Program-made: the position numbers and the translations under genes
Notes under the pieces: generated by a model
Database searches by the model: none
The model's input: only the letters and a program-made list of their open reading frames with translations
What the model was told of the DNA's origin: nothing
Assembly (NCBI RefSeq): GCF_003248355.1
Contig: NZ_QKWY01000003.1
Span: 223,164-287,163 of the forward strand
DNA: 64,000 nt
Reading direction: 5' to 3'
DNA from: Streptomyces sp. AC1-42W
GTDB lineage: Bacteria; Actinomycetota; Actinomycetes; Streptomycetales; Streptomycetaceae
In this document: positions 26,039 to 34,829 of the stretch, one piece after another
Position numbering within the stretch: the first letter of the stretch is position 1
How the letters are laid out: each line of letters opens with the position of its first letter

Positions 26039-27940
26039 TCACAGCGGCAAGGGGGAGGGCAGGTGCGGACGGGTGTCGACGTTGCGCTTGGTGATCTCGC
26101 CGGCCATCCGGTCGACGATCCGTCCGGACAGCGGTTCGAACCGGGCGAGCAACGTCGGCGGTAGATCGCCGAGATGCTGATGCTTTCGGGCCTGCACCCA
26201 CAGCTCGATGTACTGGGGGAACAAAGTGTTGCCGGGGGTGATCAGGAACTGGGCCTGGAAGTTGTGCGCGTCTGCCTTCGCCCACTCCGCGATCAGGCTC
26301 TCGAAGGGCATCATTGCCGAGTTGGTGACGTAGGTGCCGGCGACGAGGTTGTGCTCGTCGGTCGCGCCGCCGATCTGCGCACCCTGGATGTGCAACCACT
26401 CCCAGTTCTGATTCAGGTCGTAGGTGCAGCCCAGGGCCAGGTTGGCGTAGGCGGCCAGGCCGAGCGCGTTCCAGTTCTTCATCGCGGCGTCCTGTCCCGG
26501 GCCCCGGTCCACGGGCGTCAGCCTGGTGCCGGGGATCCAACCGGTGCTCTGCCGCGGTGGAGCGTGCATAAGCTCCTGGTAGGCCGCGTCGAGCGTCGCA
26601 CGGGTGGTAGCGCTCAGGCTCGGGTCGAAGAACTCGCCATCGCTGTAGCGCTGATTGGCGATGCGGATGCGGTGCGACGCGGACCGCCGGGTGGTCGCGG
26701 TCGAAAAGTACAGCATCCTGTGCGGGTCGTCCGGGCCGAGCCCCGCGTACTCGAAGAGGCCGTCGCTGTCCCGGCGGGCCGCCTCGTATATGGTGTCCGG
26801 CACCTGATGCACTTGCACGTCGGCGTAATCTGCATCGAGATCGACGCCGAGCCGCTGCTCCACCTGCTCGCGGGAGGTCCCCGCCCGTATGAGCAGGTGA
26901 CCCTCGGCCCGGGGCACGCGGGAGCCGCCGGAGTTCTGCCACAGCCGCGGACCGGACCGGACGACCATGGCGAGCAGCCCGGGCAGCCCCCGGCCGAGTG
27001 CGTTGCCGTCCAGCGGGTCAAGGGTTCCGGCGGTGCTCACGTAGTGGTGGAAGCCGCCCAGTTCCTTGAGCAGCTCGACCTGGAACGCTGGATCGAGGCG
27101 GATGAGGTCGTCGAGCTGGGAATCGGAGAAGTCGGAAAGGCCGGTGTTGCGTACGACGTCACGGATACGGTCGACGCCCGAGTAGGGGACGAAGAGCAGC
27201 CGGTCGAATGCGTCCTTCCTGACGAAGGCGAACTCGCTGCCGGGCTGGTTGCTGTCCGCGTAGATGCGGTCATCGTAGTTGGCCAGATACATCGACCGCT
27301 GCACGGCCGGGGAACCGGTGCACGGGGACGGCCTGGGTGCGTCGGCGTGGGGCTCGGCCACGGCGGCCGGTGCGCGCATGACGCGGGTGGCGTTGGCCTC
27401 GGCCTCCCGTTCGAAGCGGTCCCCGGGGTCGCTGACCGACAGGCCGTCCTCCGTGGGCCTGCCCGCCACCGGTCCCTGCCGCTGCTGGATGACGTGGGTC
27501 AGCTCATGGGCCAGGGTGTGCTTGTCGACGCCGCCCGCACCGATGACGACATGGCTGCCGGAGGTGTAGGCGCGCGCCCCGATCTCTGCGGCCGAGCGCT
27601 GGGCCGCGTGCCCGGTGTGCAGCTGTACGTCGGAGAAGTCGGCGCCGAGCCGTTCCTCCATCTCTGCGCGCAGCGCGCCGTCCAGCGCCTCACCGGAGCC
27701 GCGCAGCACACCCTTCACACTCGACCGCTGGACGACGGGGCCGGCCGGCCCCGGGGACGGGCCTTGCCACCGCTGCTTCTCGTCGAGGTGGCCGACCCGT
27801 TGCAGCATTCTGACTACAGCAGCGTTGCCGGCCTCCCGCTGGACCGCGAGCAGATCGAAAGGCCGCGTGGCGGACCGTGACGCGGCCACGGCCAGGTGCG
27901 CGCTGGGGCGGGAACCTTCACGGCGGTCGGATGCGCGCAA
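26039..27940 (-). CDS. DUF4157 protein with nuclease-like C-terminus
   Basis: 633 residues. The N-terminal DUF4157 domain has LHTGHAAQRSAAEIGARAYT, then SGSHVVIGAGG and HELTHVIQQ (residues 145-153), an HExxH metal motif. DUF4157 is known as a leader or cargo domain of proteins linked to extracellular contractile injection systems and polymorphic toxins. The C-terminal region has LHIQGAQIGGATDEHNLVAG followed by TYVTNSAMMPFESLIAEW. That pattern resembles a His-Me finger nuclease (H, GG, N-L, N). Inference: a toxin effector. No sheath, tube or baseplate genes are in the window and no immunity gene is evident. The start is TTG 27940; a weak ribosome site leaves the N-terminus uncertain. Confidence 0.75.
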   Translation of the reverse strand: MRASDRREGSRPSAHLAVAASRSATRPFDLLAVQREAGNAAVVRMLQRVGHLDEKQRWQGPSPGPAGPVVQRSSVKGVLRGSGEALDGALRAEMEERLGADFSDVQLHTGHAAQRSAAEIGARAYTSGSHVVIGAGGVDKHTLAHELTHVIQQRQGPVAGRPTEDGLSVSDPGDRFEREAEANATRVMRAPAAVAEPHADAPRPSPCTGSPAVQRSMYLANYDDRIYADSNQPGSEFAFVRKDAFDRLLFVPYSGVDRIRDVVRNTGLSDFSDSQLDDLIRLDPAFQVELLKELGGFHHYVSTAGTLDPLDGNALGRGLPGLLAMVVRSGPRLWQNSGGSRVPRAEGHLLIRAGTSREQVEQRLGVDLDADYADVQVHQVPDTIYEAARRDSDGLFEYAGLGPDDPHRMLYFSTATTRRSASHRIRIANQRYSDGEFFDPSLSATTRATLDAAYQELMHAPPRQSTGWIPGTRLTPVDRGPGQDAAMKNWNALGLAAYANLALGCTYDLNQNWEWLHIQGAQIGGATDEHNLVAGTYVTNSAMMPFESLIAEWAKADAHNFQAQFLITPGNTLFPQYIELWVQARKHQHLGDLPPTLLARFEPLSGRIVDRMAGEITKRNVDTRPHLPSPLPL

Positions 27941-28423
27941 GAGACGGGACCCCTTCCGGGTATGGGCGGGACACCTTCCCTGGATACACGCAGGACCGGG
28001 CCGATCACCAGGCCCTGCGGGGGCAGTGTGAGGTTCGGGGAAGGGAGCCTGGGGTGTTCGGGTTTCCTCGTCATTGATGCGAGGTTGCTTTTGTGCTGGT
28101 CGGTGGGTTCCTCAGGCAGTTGATCTTGGTGGTGGTGTTCCGGATTCACGGTGGTGTGATCCCGGATCGCTTGGTGCTGTGTTCGTCGAACCTCCTTCGT
28201 GGCGTGCTCTATAGCGCATGGAGGTGCGGGGTGGAGGTGGAACAGGGTTGCTGTCACTCGTCCAAGTGGTCGACGGGGTTCTCGTCGGGGTGTCGGGTTT
28301 AGCGTCTCATCCGTTGCGCCTGTCGCGGGCGGAATCATGAACTGTTCTGTGTGAAGCGGTAGTTGATGTTCCGGAGGCTGGCGCTGTGGTCACTGCTTGG
28401 TTACCTGTTCGCTCTGTGTGTGC
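27941..28423. other. non-coding region before TniA-like gene
   Basis: About 480 bases, clearly lower in GC than its neighbours and without a convincing gene. It is the natural place for the left end and transposase-binding sites of the Tn7-like element. I could not identify a clean terminal repeat. TGTCGCGGGCGG near 28319 is a possible TG-starting end but has no matching partner that I trust. Confidence 0.4.
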
Positions 28424-30037
28424 ATGCCAGCTCCGGTGACGGCGGACGGCGACGCCCCTGGGGCCGTGGATGACGGCCTGGGGCGGCATCGGGATGAGTT
28501 GCGGCCTGCGGCGGTGGCTCAGCTGTTGCGGCTGCGGGCCGCGGGGGAGCTGACGACGGCGCATGTACGGCTGGTCGCTGACGCGGTGGGTGTGCACAAG
28601 AGGACGGTGTGGACCTGGCTGGCCCGCGCCGAGGAGACCGGCAGTGCGGAGAAGCCGGAACGCACACGGTTTCGGATCACCGAGGAGGTCATCGAGGTCC
28701 TCGCTGACTATCAGGGCAACGTGAAGCGTGCTCACGAGCGCCTGGTCGAGGTGGCGGTGGCGGCGGGGCGCAAGCCGCCGGGGCTGACGACGCTGCACGA
28801 TGCGATCGCCCGGGATCTCGATCCGGGTTTCTTGGCGAGCCTACGGGAGGGGATCCCGGCGGCCCGGGGGTTCGACCCGTGTTTTCAGCGGCCGGCGGTG
28901 GCCCGGAACGAGGTGTGGGAGGGCGACCACAAGCAGGCCGAGACCGTGGTGATGATGCCGGACAAGAAGCCGTCGAGGGTGTGGGTGACGTGGTTCGAGG
29001 ACCGCAGCACCGGCTATGTGATGGGCTGGGCGGTCACCGCTGGCTCCGCGCACCGGGGTTCGGTCCTGGCGGCCGTACGCGCCTCCGTGCTGCGCGAGGC
29101 TCCGTACGGTCCGCCGGGCGGGCTGCCGCGCCTGGTGCGGGTCGACGGCGGCGCGGATTTTCTGTCCAAGACAGTGCTGCGCGCCTTCGGGCTCCTTGGT
29201 GTGCCCGTGCACCGCGTGCGCAGTGCCCGTCACAAGGGCGGCGTGGAACGCCTGAACCTGACGAGCATGACGCGTTTCTTCGCCGACCTGCCCCGCTGCA
29301 CGAAAGCACCCCGGCTCGATCACCGTCACCGCCTCGGCGAGACGGACCCGCCGCTGACCTTCGAGGCGTTCGTCGGCCTGCTGGGCGAGTGGGTCCACAA
29401 GCACAACACCGAGCACGTCATCCAGCGCACCGGTATGACGCCGCTTGACGCCTGGCAGGCTGACCCCGCCGAGATCCGGTCCGAGCCGAGTGCGTCCGAG
29501 CTACGCGCCCTGATGCTGGAGAGTGACAACAAGGTCCACAAGATCACCAGTCACGGGGTCGAGTTCGCGGGCCGCGCCTATATGCCCGAGAACGGGGTGG
29601 GCCGGATCGGGCTGGAAGTACGGGTGCGGTGGATGCCGCACCACACCCACGAGATCGACCTGTACACCTTCCGCGGCAACCGCTACCTCGGCAGGGCTTT
29701 CCTCAGCAACGAGGCCAGTGAGGACCTGCGAGCCAAGGTGCTCCTCGAACGCGACGAGCACAGCAGAGAGCTGCGGCAAGCCTTGAAACGCTCCGCGGAG
29801 CGCAAGCAGGAACGCCACCTGCCGTCCACCCGGCCAGAACTGCCCGTCCGCGCTCTGCGCATGACCGAGGCCGAGGCCCGCGCCGAACTCGACGGCACGA
29901 AGGCACCCGCAGCGCCCCGCCGCCGCTCCCAGCCGTACCGGCCCCTGACCCCCGTCCCGGCCGGATGGAAACGCCCCGGTCAAGATCTCACCGAGACCAC
30001 ATCCACCGACACTGCATCCGAAGAGGACGCCTCGTGA
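28424..30037 (+). CDS. TniA/TnsB-like Mu-type transposase
   Basis: 537 residues from ATG 28424. An N-terminal helix-turn-helix (TTAHVRLVADAVGVHKRTVW) is followed by an rve-type catalytic core: EGDHKQAETVVM (D168), RVDGGADFLSK (D241) and HKGGVERLNLTS (E275). A Mu-type beta-barrel follows (MLESDNKVHKITSHGVEFAG), then a basic tail. It is the strand-transfer enzyme of a Tn7/Tn5053-type element that acts with AAA ATPases and TniQ. It overlaps the next gene (GTGA), so it is the first gene of an operon with the two ATPases. Intact. Confidence 0.88.
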   Translation: MPAPVTADGDAPGAVDDGLGRHRDELRPAAVAQLLRLRAAGELTTAHVRLVADAVGVHKRTVWTWLARAEETGSAEKPERTRFRITEEVIEVLADYQGNVKRAHERLVEVAVAAGRKPPGLTTLHDAIARDLDPGFLASLREGIPAARGFDPCFQRPAVARNEVWEGDHKQAETVVMMPDKKPSRVWVTWFEDRSTGYVMGWAVTAGSAHRGSVLAAVRASVLREAPYGPPGGLPRLVRVDGGADFLSKTVLRAFGLLGVPVHRVRSARHKGGVERLNLTSMTRFFADLPRCTKAPRLDHRHRLGETDPPLTFEAFVGLLGEWVHKHNTEHVIQRTGMTPLDAWQADPAEIRSEPSASELRALMLESDNKVHKITSHGVEFAGRAYMPENGVGRIGLEVRVRWMPHHTHEIDLYTFRGNRYLGRAFLSNEASEDLRAKVLLERDEHSRELRQALKRSAERKQERHLPSTRPELPVRALRMTEAEARAELDGTKAPAAPRRRSQPYRPLTPVPAGWKRPGQDLTETTSTDTASEEDAS

Positions 30038-30860
30038 CAACTGCCCCCAAGCGCAAGCACATACCCCCACGCCGCACCACACCGGCCGCGGCCCAGAGCG
30101 CCCCGGCACCAGGGCGCCGGCCCGACTTACGCCCGCAGCATTTCCTTGGCCTGAAGGACTCCACGCTGGTCGCCACGGACACCTTGCTGCAGATCAAGGA
30201 CACCGTCATCGACACCGTCGAGTCGCGGGCCATGTCCGTCATCTACGGCGATCCGGGGCTTGGCAAGAGCTTCAGCACCCGGGCCACGATCCAGGAGATG
30301 AATCCGGACCTGATCCTGCCCCTGGGCTTCGCCCGCTCCCGCCCCGGGCCGAAGGACCTGCGCGAGGAGCTGTCCACCAGATGCGGCTCAACTGCAAGAT
30401 GCCCGGCACGCCGACCGCGTTCGACAAGCTGCTGCGCGAAGCCCTGCCGCGGCGCCCGTATGTGATCGTGTGTGACGAGGCACAGCAGTACCGGCGGGAG
30501 AACTTCGAGTTCCTGCGTAAGCTGTGGGACAACTGCGACCCCAAGCCCGCCATCGTGTTTGTCGGCGGCCGCGAGGCATATGAGACCTTGCAGAGTGACC
30601 CGGCGCTCGCCTCCAGGATCTACATCCGCCTGGAAATCCTCGCGATGACCGAGGACGAGATCCTCAAAACGGTTCCCGGCTCCCATCCCGTCTGGCGCGG
30701 CGTGGACGAGGCGCTGCTCAAGCGGATCGATACCCAGTATGCGCTCGGCTCCTTCCGCGAGTGGGTCAAGGTGACCAAGCACGTCCTCAAGGGCATGGAG
30801 TACTTCGGCACCGAGCGGGTCGACGACGCCATCGTCGACTGGGCCCTGGCCCGATGCTGA
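30034..30860 (+). pseudogene. TniB/TnsC-like AAA ATPase 1, frameshifted
   Basis: AAA+ ATPase of the TniB/TnsC type, the target-selection regulator for the TniA-like transposase. Walker A VIYGDPGLGKSFSTRAT lies in the first frame, ending at LREELS. The rest, HQMRLNCKMPGTPTAFDKLL with Walker B YVIVCDEAQQYRRENFEF and the sensor region IVFVGGREAYETL, continues in the next frame. Restoring one base near 30372 (GAGCTGTTCCAC instead of GAGCTGTCCAC) rejoins them. Overlaps tniA (GTGA) and the next ATPase (ATG 30854). Either a real single-base deletion or a base-calling error. Confidence 0.82.
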
Positions 30861-31672
30861 CCGATCAGACCGCGCAGACAAGCGCAGCCGCGCAAGGGGC
30901 GCCCCTTGCCGCCACGGCCGCGCCCCAGTACTTGCACTTCCTCAACCTGGCCGGGGCACGTACCGTCCTCACTCCCGGCCTCGCGGCAGCTGAGAACGCC
31001 CTCGACGGCGCCTACCGGCAGCGGCGCTTTTTGTGCGTGCTGGGCGATGCCGGAGTCGGCAAGACCTTCGTCGTCCACCACGCCGCCCACACCCGCTTTC
31101 CCCAGGCTCACCTCCCGCTGCACCTGGGGGCCAGACCCACCCCGGCCGATCTGCGCGCCCACCTGCACCACGCTCTCGGCCTGCCGGGCGCTGCACCTGC
31201 CGCACCCGCGGTTGCCGACACTCTCATCCGCCGCGCGCTTGCCGCCACACCCCGCATCGTGGTCGTCGACGAAGCCGACCGGATGTCCGAGGCCTGCTTC
31301 GAGTACCTGAGGTTCCTGCACGACGACATCCCCGGCGGACTCTGCACGGTCCTGATCGCCGGCCAGCACGGCGAGAAAGCCCTGCGCGCCCAGCAGATGC
31401 TCCACACCCGCACCGCAGAGTGGCTGACCCTCCAACCGCTCACCCACGACCAGATCCCTCGTGCCATCCCCGCCCTGCACCCGCTGTGGCAGGCCGCTGC
31501 ACCCGACCAGCTCTGCTTCCTGGACGGTCACTTCGCTCACGGTCGGCTGCGCCGCTGGGCCCTGCTCACCCACCACGTCCAGCGCGCCCTGGTCAGCACC
31601 GGCGCCGCACACCCCGGCCCCGGCCTGCTGCGGCAGATCACCCGCCGCATCGACACCTCACACCGCCCATGA
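30854..31672 (+). CDS. TniB-like AAA ATPase 2
   Basis: 272 residues. Walker A FLCVLGDAGVGKTFVVHHAA (about 56-75), Walker B IVVVDEADRMSEACFEYLRF, sensor-1-like CTVLIAGQHGEKAL. A second ATPase directly after the first is a feature of actinomycete Tn7-like loci; the two probably form a mixed complex. It starts at ATG 30854 inside the end of the first ATPase gene and overlaps the following gene by ATGA, so translation of the whole set is coupled. Intact frame, and slightly more divergent than the first ATPase. Confidence 0.82.
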   Translation: MLTDQTAQTSAAAQGAPLAATAAPQYLHFLNLAGARTVLTPGLAAAENALDGAYRQRRFLCVLGDAGVGKTFVVHHAAHTRFPQAHLPLHLGARPTPADLRAHLHHALGLPGAAPAAPAVADTLIRRALAATPRIVVVDEADRMSEACFEYLRFLHDDIPGGLCTVLIAGQHGEKALRAQQMLHTRTAEWLTLQPLTHDQIPRAIPALHPLWQAAAPDQLCFLDGHFAHGRLRRWALLTHHVQRALVSTGAAHPGPGLLRQITRRIDTSHRP

Positions 31673-33060
31673 CTCAACTTGCCCCTGCCCTCGTCACACC
31701 GGCCACCTTGCCGCCCGTCCTCCTGCTGCTGGACGTAAGCGACGACCATGCCGTCCACCACGCCGCCCACCAGCGCGCCGAACCCAGCAACGGCCGCATC
31801 ACCGCTGATCCCACCCCGCACACCAACAGCCTCGCCTACCTCGCCCTGGACCTGCTGCGCGCCATGGGCCGCGACAGCTTCGCCCGGCCCGACGCCGAGC
31901 GGATGTCCACCGACGCGGCCTGGCGCGCGGTGATCTGCTGGACCCTGACCACAGGCCTCGAAGAAGCCATCGTGCTGCGCGCCCACCGCCTCACCCCCGA
32001 ACGCCTGGGCCGTCTGGCAGCATGGCGCGCCGATACCGGTATCCGCCTCATCCTCATCGCCCACACTCCCACTGGGCCCGCCGAACACCGCCTGCATACG
32101 CGGCTGGCTGCCACCGGACTCACGGATCTGCGGACCGTGTCCGGCACCTCCGCCATCCTGGACGCCATCGGCCCGCCCGCCCTGGGCCGACGCCCGGGCC
32201 CGCCTCCGCCCGCCCACGTTCACCCGCTGCCCGGCCTGCCCCGCGGCGATGGCGCCGCCTTCCGCGACGCGTGCAGACGCCGCTTGAACGAGGCCGACTT
32301 CGCCCGCACCGACGGCCAGTACCGGGCGGGCTTCGCCGCCGCCCGCATCTGGCTCGCACGCCACCCCGCGTCAGCTGCCAAGCCTCCTGCCAGGGACACC
32401 GGACCCGAAGAGCCCGGTGACTGGCAGGACATGGAGGGGCTGTGCCTGTTCCTGGCGCGCCTCACCGTCTCGAGCCCCAGCACCCAGCACACGCTCGCCC
32501 GTGTACGCGGAGCCCAGGCCGGCTTCCTCAGTCGGCAACTCCAACTCGACGTCCCTGATGACCTTGCCGAGCGGGCCGGCCCTGGCATCACCACCGTGCC
32601 GATTACCCCACGCGTGGCTCACACCCTCATCACTAACCTGCCCAATCCGCTGCGTGCCGCTGCGGCGGCCGCCCTGCTGTTCACGGGCACCGCCCATTCA
32701 CTGCTGTCCATAACCCAGATCACCAGTGTCGACGAGCACGCCACCCGCCTGGCCATCGACCGCGACTCGCGGATCTACATCGGCATGCCGCCCGGCCCGC
32801 AGCACATGTACGCCATCCCGCACCGCGCCCGCCCCCTGCTCGCCGCCGCCCTCGCCTTCCGCCGCCGTACCCCGCGCACCGCCGGCCATTTCGGGCTGTT
32901 CGCCGGCTGCTTCGGCACTTCCGTCCGCTTCGGCCATCTCATCCGCGATGCCGGCCTCGACATCCCGGCCGTCACACACCCGCACCCAGCCGAGGACTGG
33001 CACACCGCCGCCCGCTGCCGGCACGTGAACGTCCCTGTCCCGGCCGCCCCGGTTTTATGA
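31669..33060 (+). CDS. unknown protein coupled to Tn7-like ATPases
   Basis: 463 residues. The N-terminal third (PVLLLLDVSDDHAVHHAAHQ, then TGIRLILIAHTPTGPAEHRL) looks like a degenerate P-loop or AAA core without a Walker A. The C-terminal half is helical and Arg-rich, with RVAHTLITNLPNPLRAAAAA and FGTSVRFGHLIRDAGLDIPA, faintly resembling a tyrosine-recombinase fold but without a catalytic Tyr set. It overlaps the ATPase gene (ATGA), so it belongs to the transposition operon. Its role may be target selection or complex assembly. Family not recognised. Confidence 0.6.
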   Translation: MTQLAPALVTPATLPPVLLLLDVSDDHAVHHAAHQRAEPSNGRITADPTPHTNSLAYLALDLLRAMGRDSFARPDAERMSTDAAWRAVICWTLTTGLEEAIVLRAHRLTPERLGRLAAWRADTGIRLILIAHTPTGPAEHRLHTRLAATGLTDLRTVSGTSAILDAIGPPALGRRPGPPPPAHVHPLPGLPRGDGAAFRDACRRRLNEADFARTDGQYRAGFAAARIWLARHPASAAKPPARDTGPEEPGDWQDMEGLCLFLARLTVSSPSTQHTLARVRGAQAGFLSRQLQLDVPDDLAERAGPGITTVPITPRVAHTLITNLPNPLRAAAAAALLFTGTAHSLLSITQITSVDEHATRLAIDRDSRIYIGMPPGPQHMYAIPHRARPLLAAALAFRRRTPRTAGHFGLFAGCFGTSVRFGHLIRDAGLDIPAVTHPHPAEDWHTAARCRHVNVPVPAAPVL

Positions 33061-33500
33061 CCCATCTGCACTACCTCACCCGCACCCCTCACGTCCGCGC
33101 CGCCGCCTACGACGCGGGCCTGACCGTCACCGATCGCACCCTGAAGACATGGCTGGCCGGCATCCGCAATCCCACCAGGCAGAACCTCGCCCGGGTCGAA
33201 GCCGCCTACCGCACGGTCCGCCGCCACAACGTCGCCCGCTACCTCCTGGCGCGCCTCAACCGCGCTGGCCGGGGCGCCGCGTCGAGATCCATCCGCTCAA
33301 CCAGTCCGGCGTGCGTACCGCCTACCAGCGGGTCGTGGAATTCCGCACCCTCAACATCCGCCATGTGGGAGACCATCATCGACGCCTGATCCACCGGCGA
33401 CGACCGGGCCCTGGGCGACGCCTGGATCGAGCAGATCATCGACCTCGGCTCGCAGCGGGACCAGTACGAGTACGTCACCAACATCGGCTTCGCCGCCTGA
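33057..33500 (+). pseudogene. degenerate copy of the Tpg-like gene at 14345
   Basis: Read through shifts, this encodes RYLTRTP-type YLTRTPHVRAAAYDAGLTVT, LKTWLAGIRNPTRQNLARVE, VEIHPLNQSGVRTAYQRVVE and QYEYVTNIGFAA. That is nearly residue for residue the central and C-terminal parts of the 190-residue protein at 14345-14917. Lesions: loss of the N-terminal 55 residues, two frameshifts (after ARLNRAGRG and after FRTLNIRH), and TGG to TGA at DA-stop-STGD. It overlaps the previous gene by four bases, a fusion created by the truncation. Confidence 0.8.
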
Positions 33501-33596
33501 ACCGCTGTAGAGGCTAGATTCGCTGCACGGTCTCATATGCCGAAGCACGTGCACACCCGTGCGCCGGACAACGATCCCGATCCGGGGACTGGCCAC

Positions 33597-34829
33597 CTAG
33601 ATGGAGGAGGGCGGGAGGAGACGGTCCAGAACGGCGTCATGTTCTTGGAACACTACCCGTCCCATATCACGCAGTGCACGGGCGAGCTGCAGGTCGATGT
33701 CTTCGTTGGTGAGCGGGCCCAGCAGCACTGCGGACGGGTGGGCTCCCGCGTCGTGGAGTGTGGCCAGGTCCATGGCGACGAGCCTGGCGCCGTACAGACG
33801 GGTGACGGTGTGCGCGATACCGAGGCCTGGCCCGTCCATGTCGCCCGCGTACTGCAGTGCTACGCCCTGGTCGACAGCGAGCTGCAGCAGGGCGTGGTCG
33901 ACGGCACGCAACTGTCCGCTGGTGCACGCCAGCGGCGTGGTGTGGCCGCGGGCGAGAGCGGATTCGAGGACGGAGGGGTTCTCCACCACGGTGAGCACCT
34001 GCGTCGGGTCCAGACGCGGGGGAGTGCGGGTCAGGTCGAACAGGTGCAGCGCGACCGGGGCGACGGCGTCGCACAGGCGCCGGTCGACCGGTCCGTCGCC
34101 GATGGCTTGGACGTGGTGGAGCAGCACGGTGGCGGTGAGCCGGTCAGGGACGACTCCGCTCTGTTCGAGCAGGGCTCGGATCCGGTCCGGCCGTGTTGGC
34201 TCCACCTGGCCCGTCAGTTCGGCGACCAGTGTGACGAGTCGGCTGCCGGCGAGGGTGTCGAGGTCGAAGAAGTGGGGGTCGCCAGCAGTGTCGTGGGCGA
34301 GCTTGGACAGTGAGACCGGCGGGTCGATCGGCAGCCGTGTCGCCACGGCGGCGAGGGCATCGACCAGCTTGCGTACCCCTGTGCCTTTGTCGACGCCGAT
34401 CCCGGTGGCGCGCATCCGTGCGACCAGTCCCGGACACGCCGGCAGCTGTGCGGCCGCGTACTGCCACACATCCTGGCGCAGCGCCGCCTCGCTCACGCGC
34501 TTCCGCGCACGGTTGACCACCGGCCGTCCCACAGCCTGCTCCACCACAGTCACCAAGTCCTGAGGTTCCAGCCGCAGCACTTGGCACAGTGCTCGCACCG
34601 GCACTCGCGCCCCGCGGGCGTCCACCACCACCGCGGACGTGCCACGCCGCAGTCGGCCCGCGTCGTCCAGCCACGCCCGCAACGCCGCTACCCCCGCCGG
34701 TGGCAGCCCGGTAACCCGCACACTCGCCACGGCCGCCGGATCCGTCCCGGCACACAGCCGGTCGTGTACGGCGGCCCACAGCGGGGCCAGCGCCTCATCG
34801 CCCGCGACCCATTTCCATGCCGCGCCCAT
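33597..34829 (-). CDS. jetD: Wadjet JetD (DUF3323/DUF2399, Toprim-like nuclease subunit)
   Basis: 410 residues. The N-terminal part is the DUF3323-type arm (RVSEAALRQDVWQYAAAQLP, then GTGVRKLVDALAAVATRLPI). The C-terminal DUF2399 domain is Toprim-like, with the glutamate in LTVVENPSVLESAL and the DxD in YAGDMDGPGLGIA. In Wadjet systems JetD is the nuclease that cuts circular plasmids extruded by the JetABC SMC motor. The start ATG 34829 overlaps the jetC stop (TGATG). The frame and key acidic residues are intact, so the nuclease could be made even though its motor is damaged. Confidence 0.85.
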   Translation of the reverse strand: MGAAWKWVAGDEALAPLWAAVHDRLCAGTDPAAVASVRVTGLPPAGVAALRAWLDDAGRLRRGTSAVVVDARGARVPVRALCQVLRLEPQDLVTVVEQAVGRPVVNRARKRVSEAALRQDVWQYAAAQLPACPGLVARMRATGIGVDKGTGVRKLVDALAAVATRLPIDPPVSLSKLAHDTAGDPHFFDLDTLAGSRLVTLVAELTGQVEPTRPDRIRALLEQSGVVPDRLTATVLLHHVQAIGDGPVDRRLCDAVAPVALHLFDLTRTPPRLDPTQVLTVVENPSVLESALARGHTTPLACTSGQLRAVDHALLQLAVDQGVALQYAGDMDGPGLGIAHTVTRLYGARLVAMDLATLHDAGAHPSAVLLGPLTNEDIDLQLARALRDMGRVVFQEHDAVLDRLLPPSSI

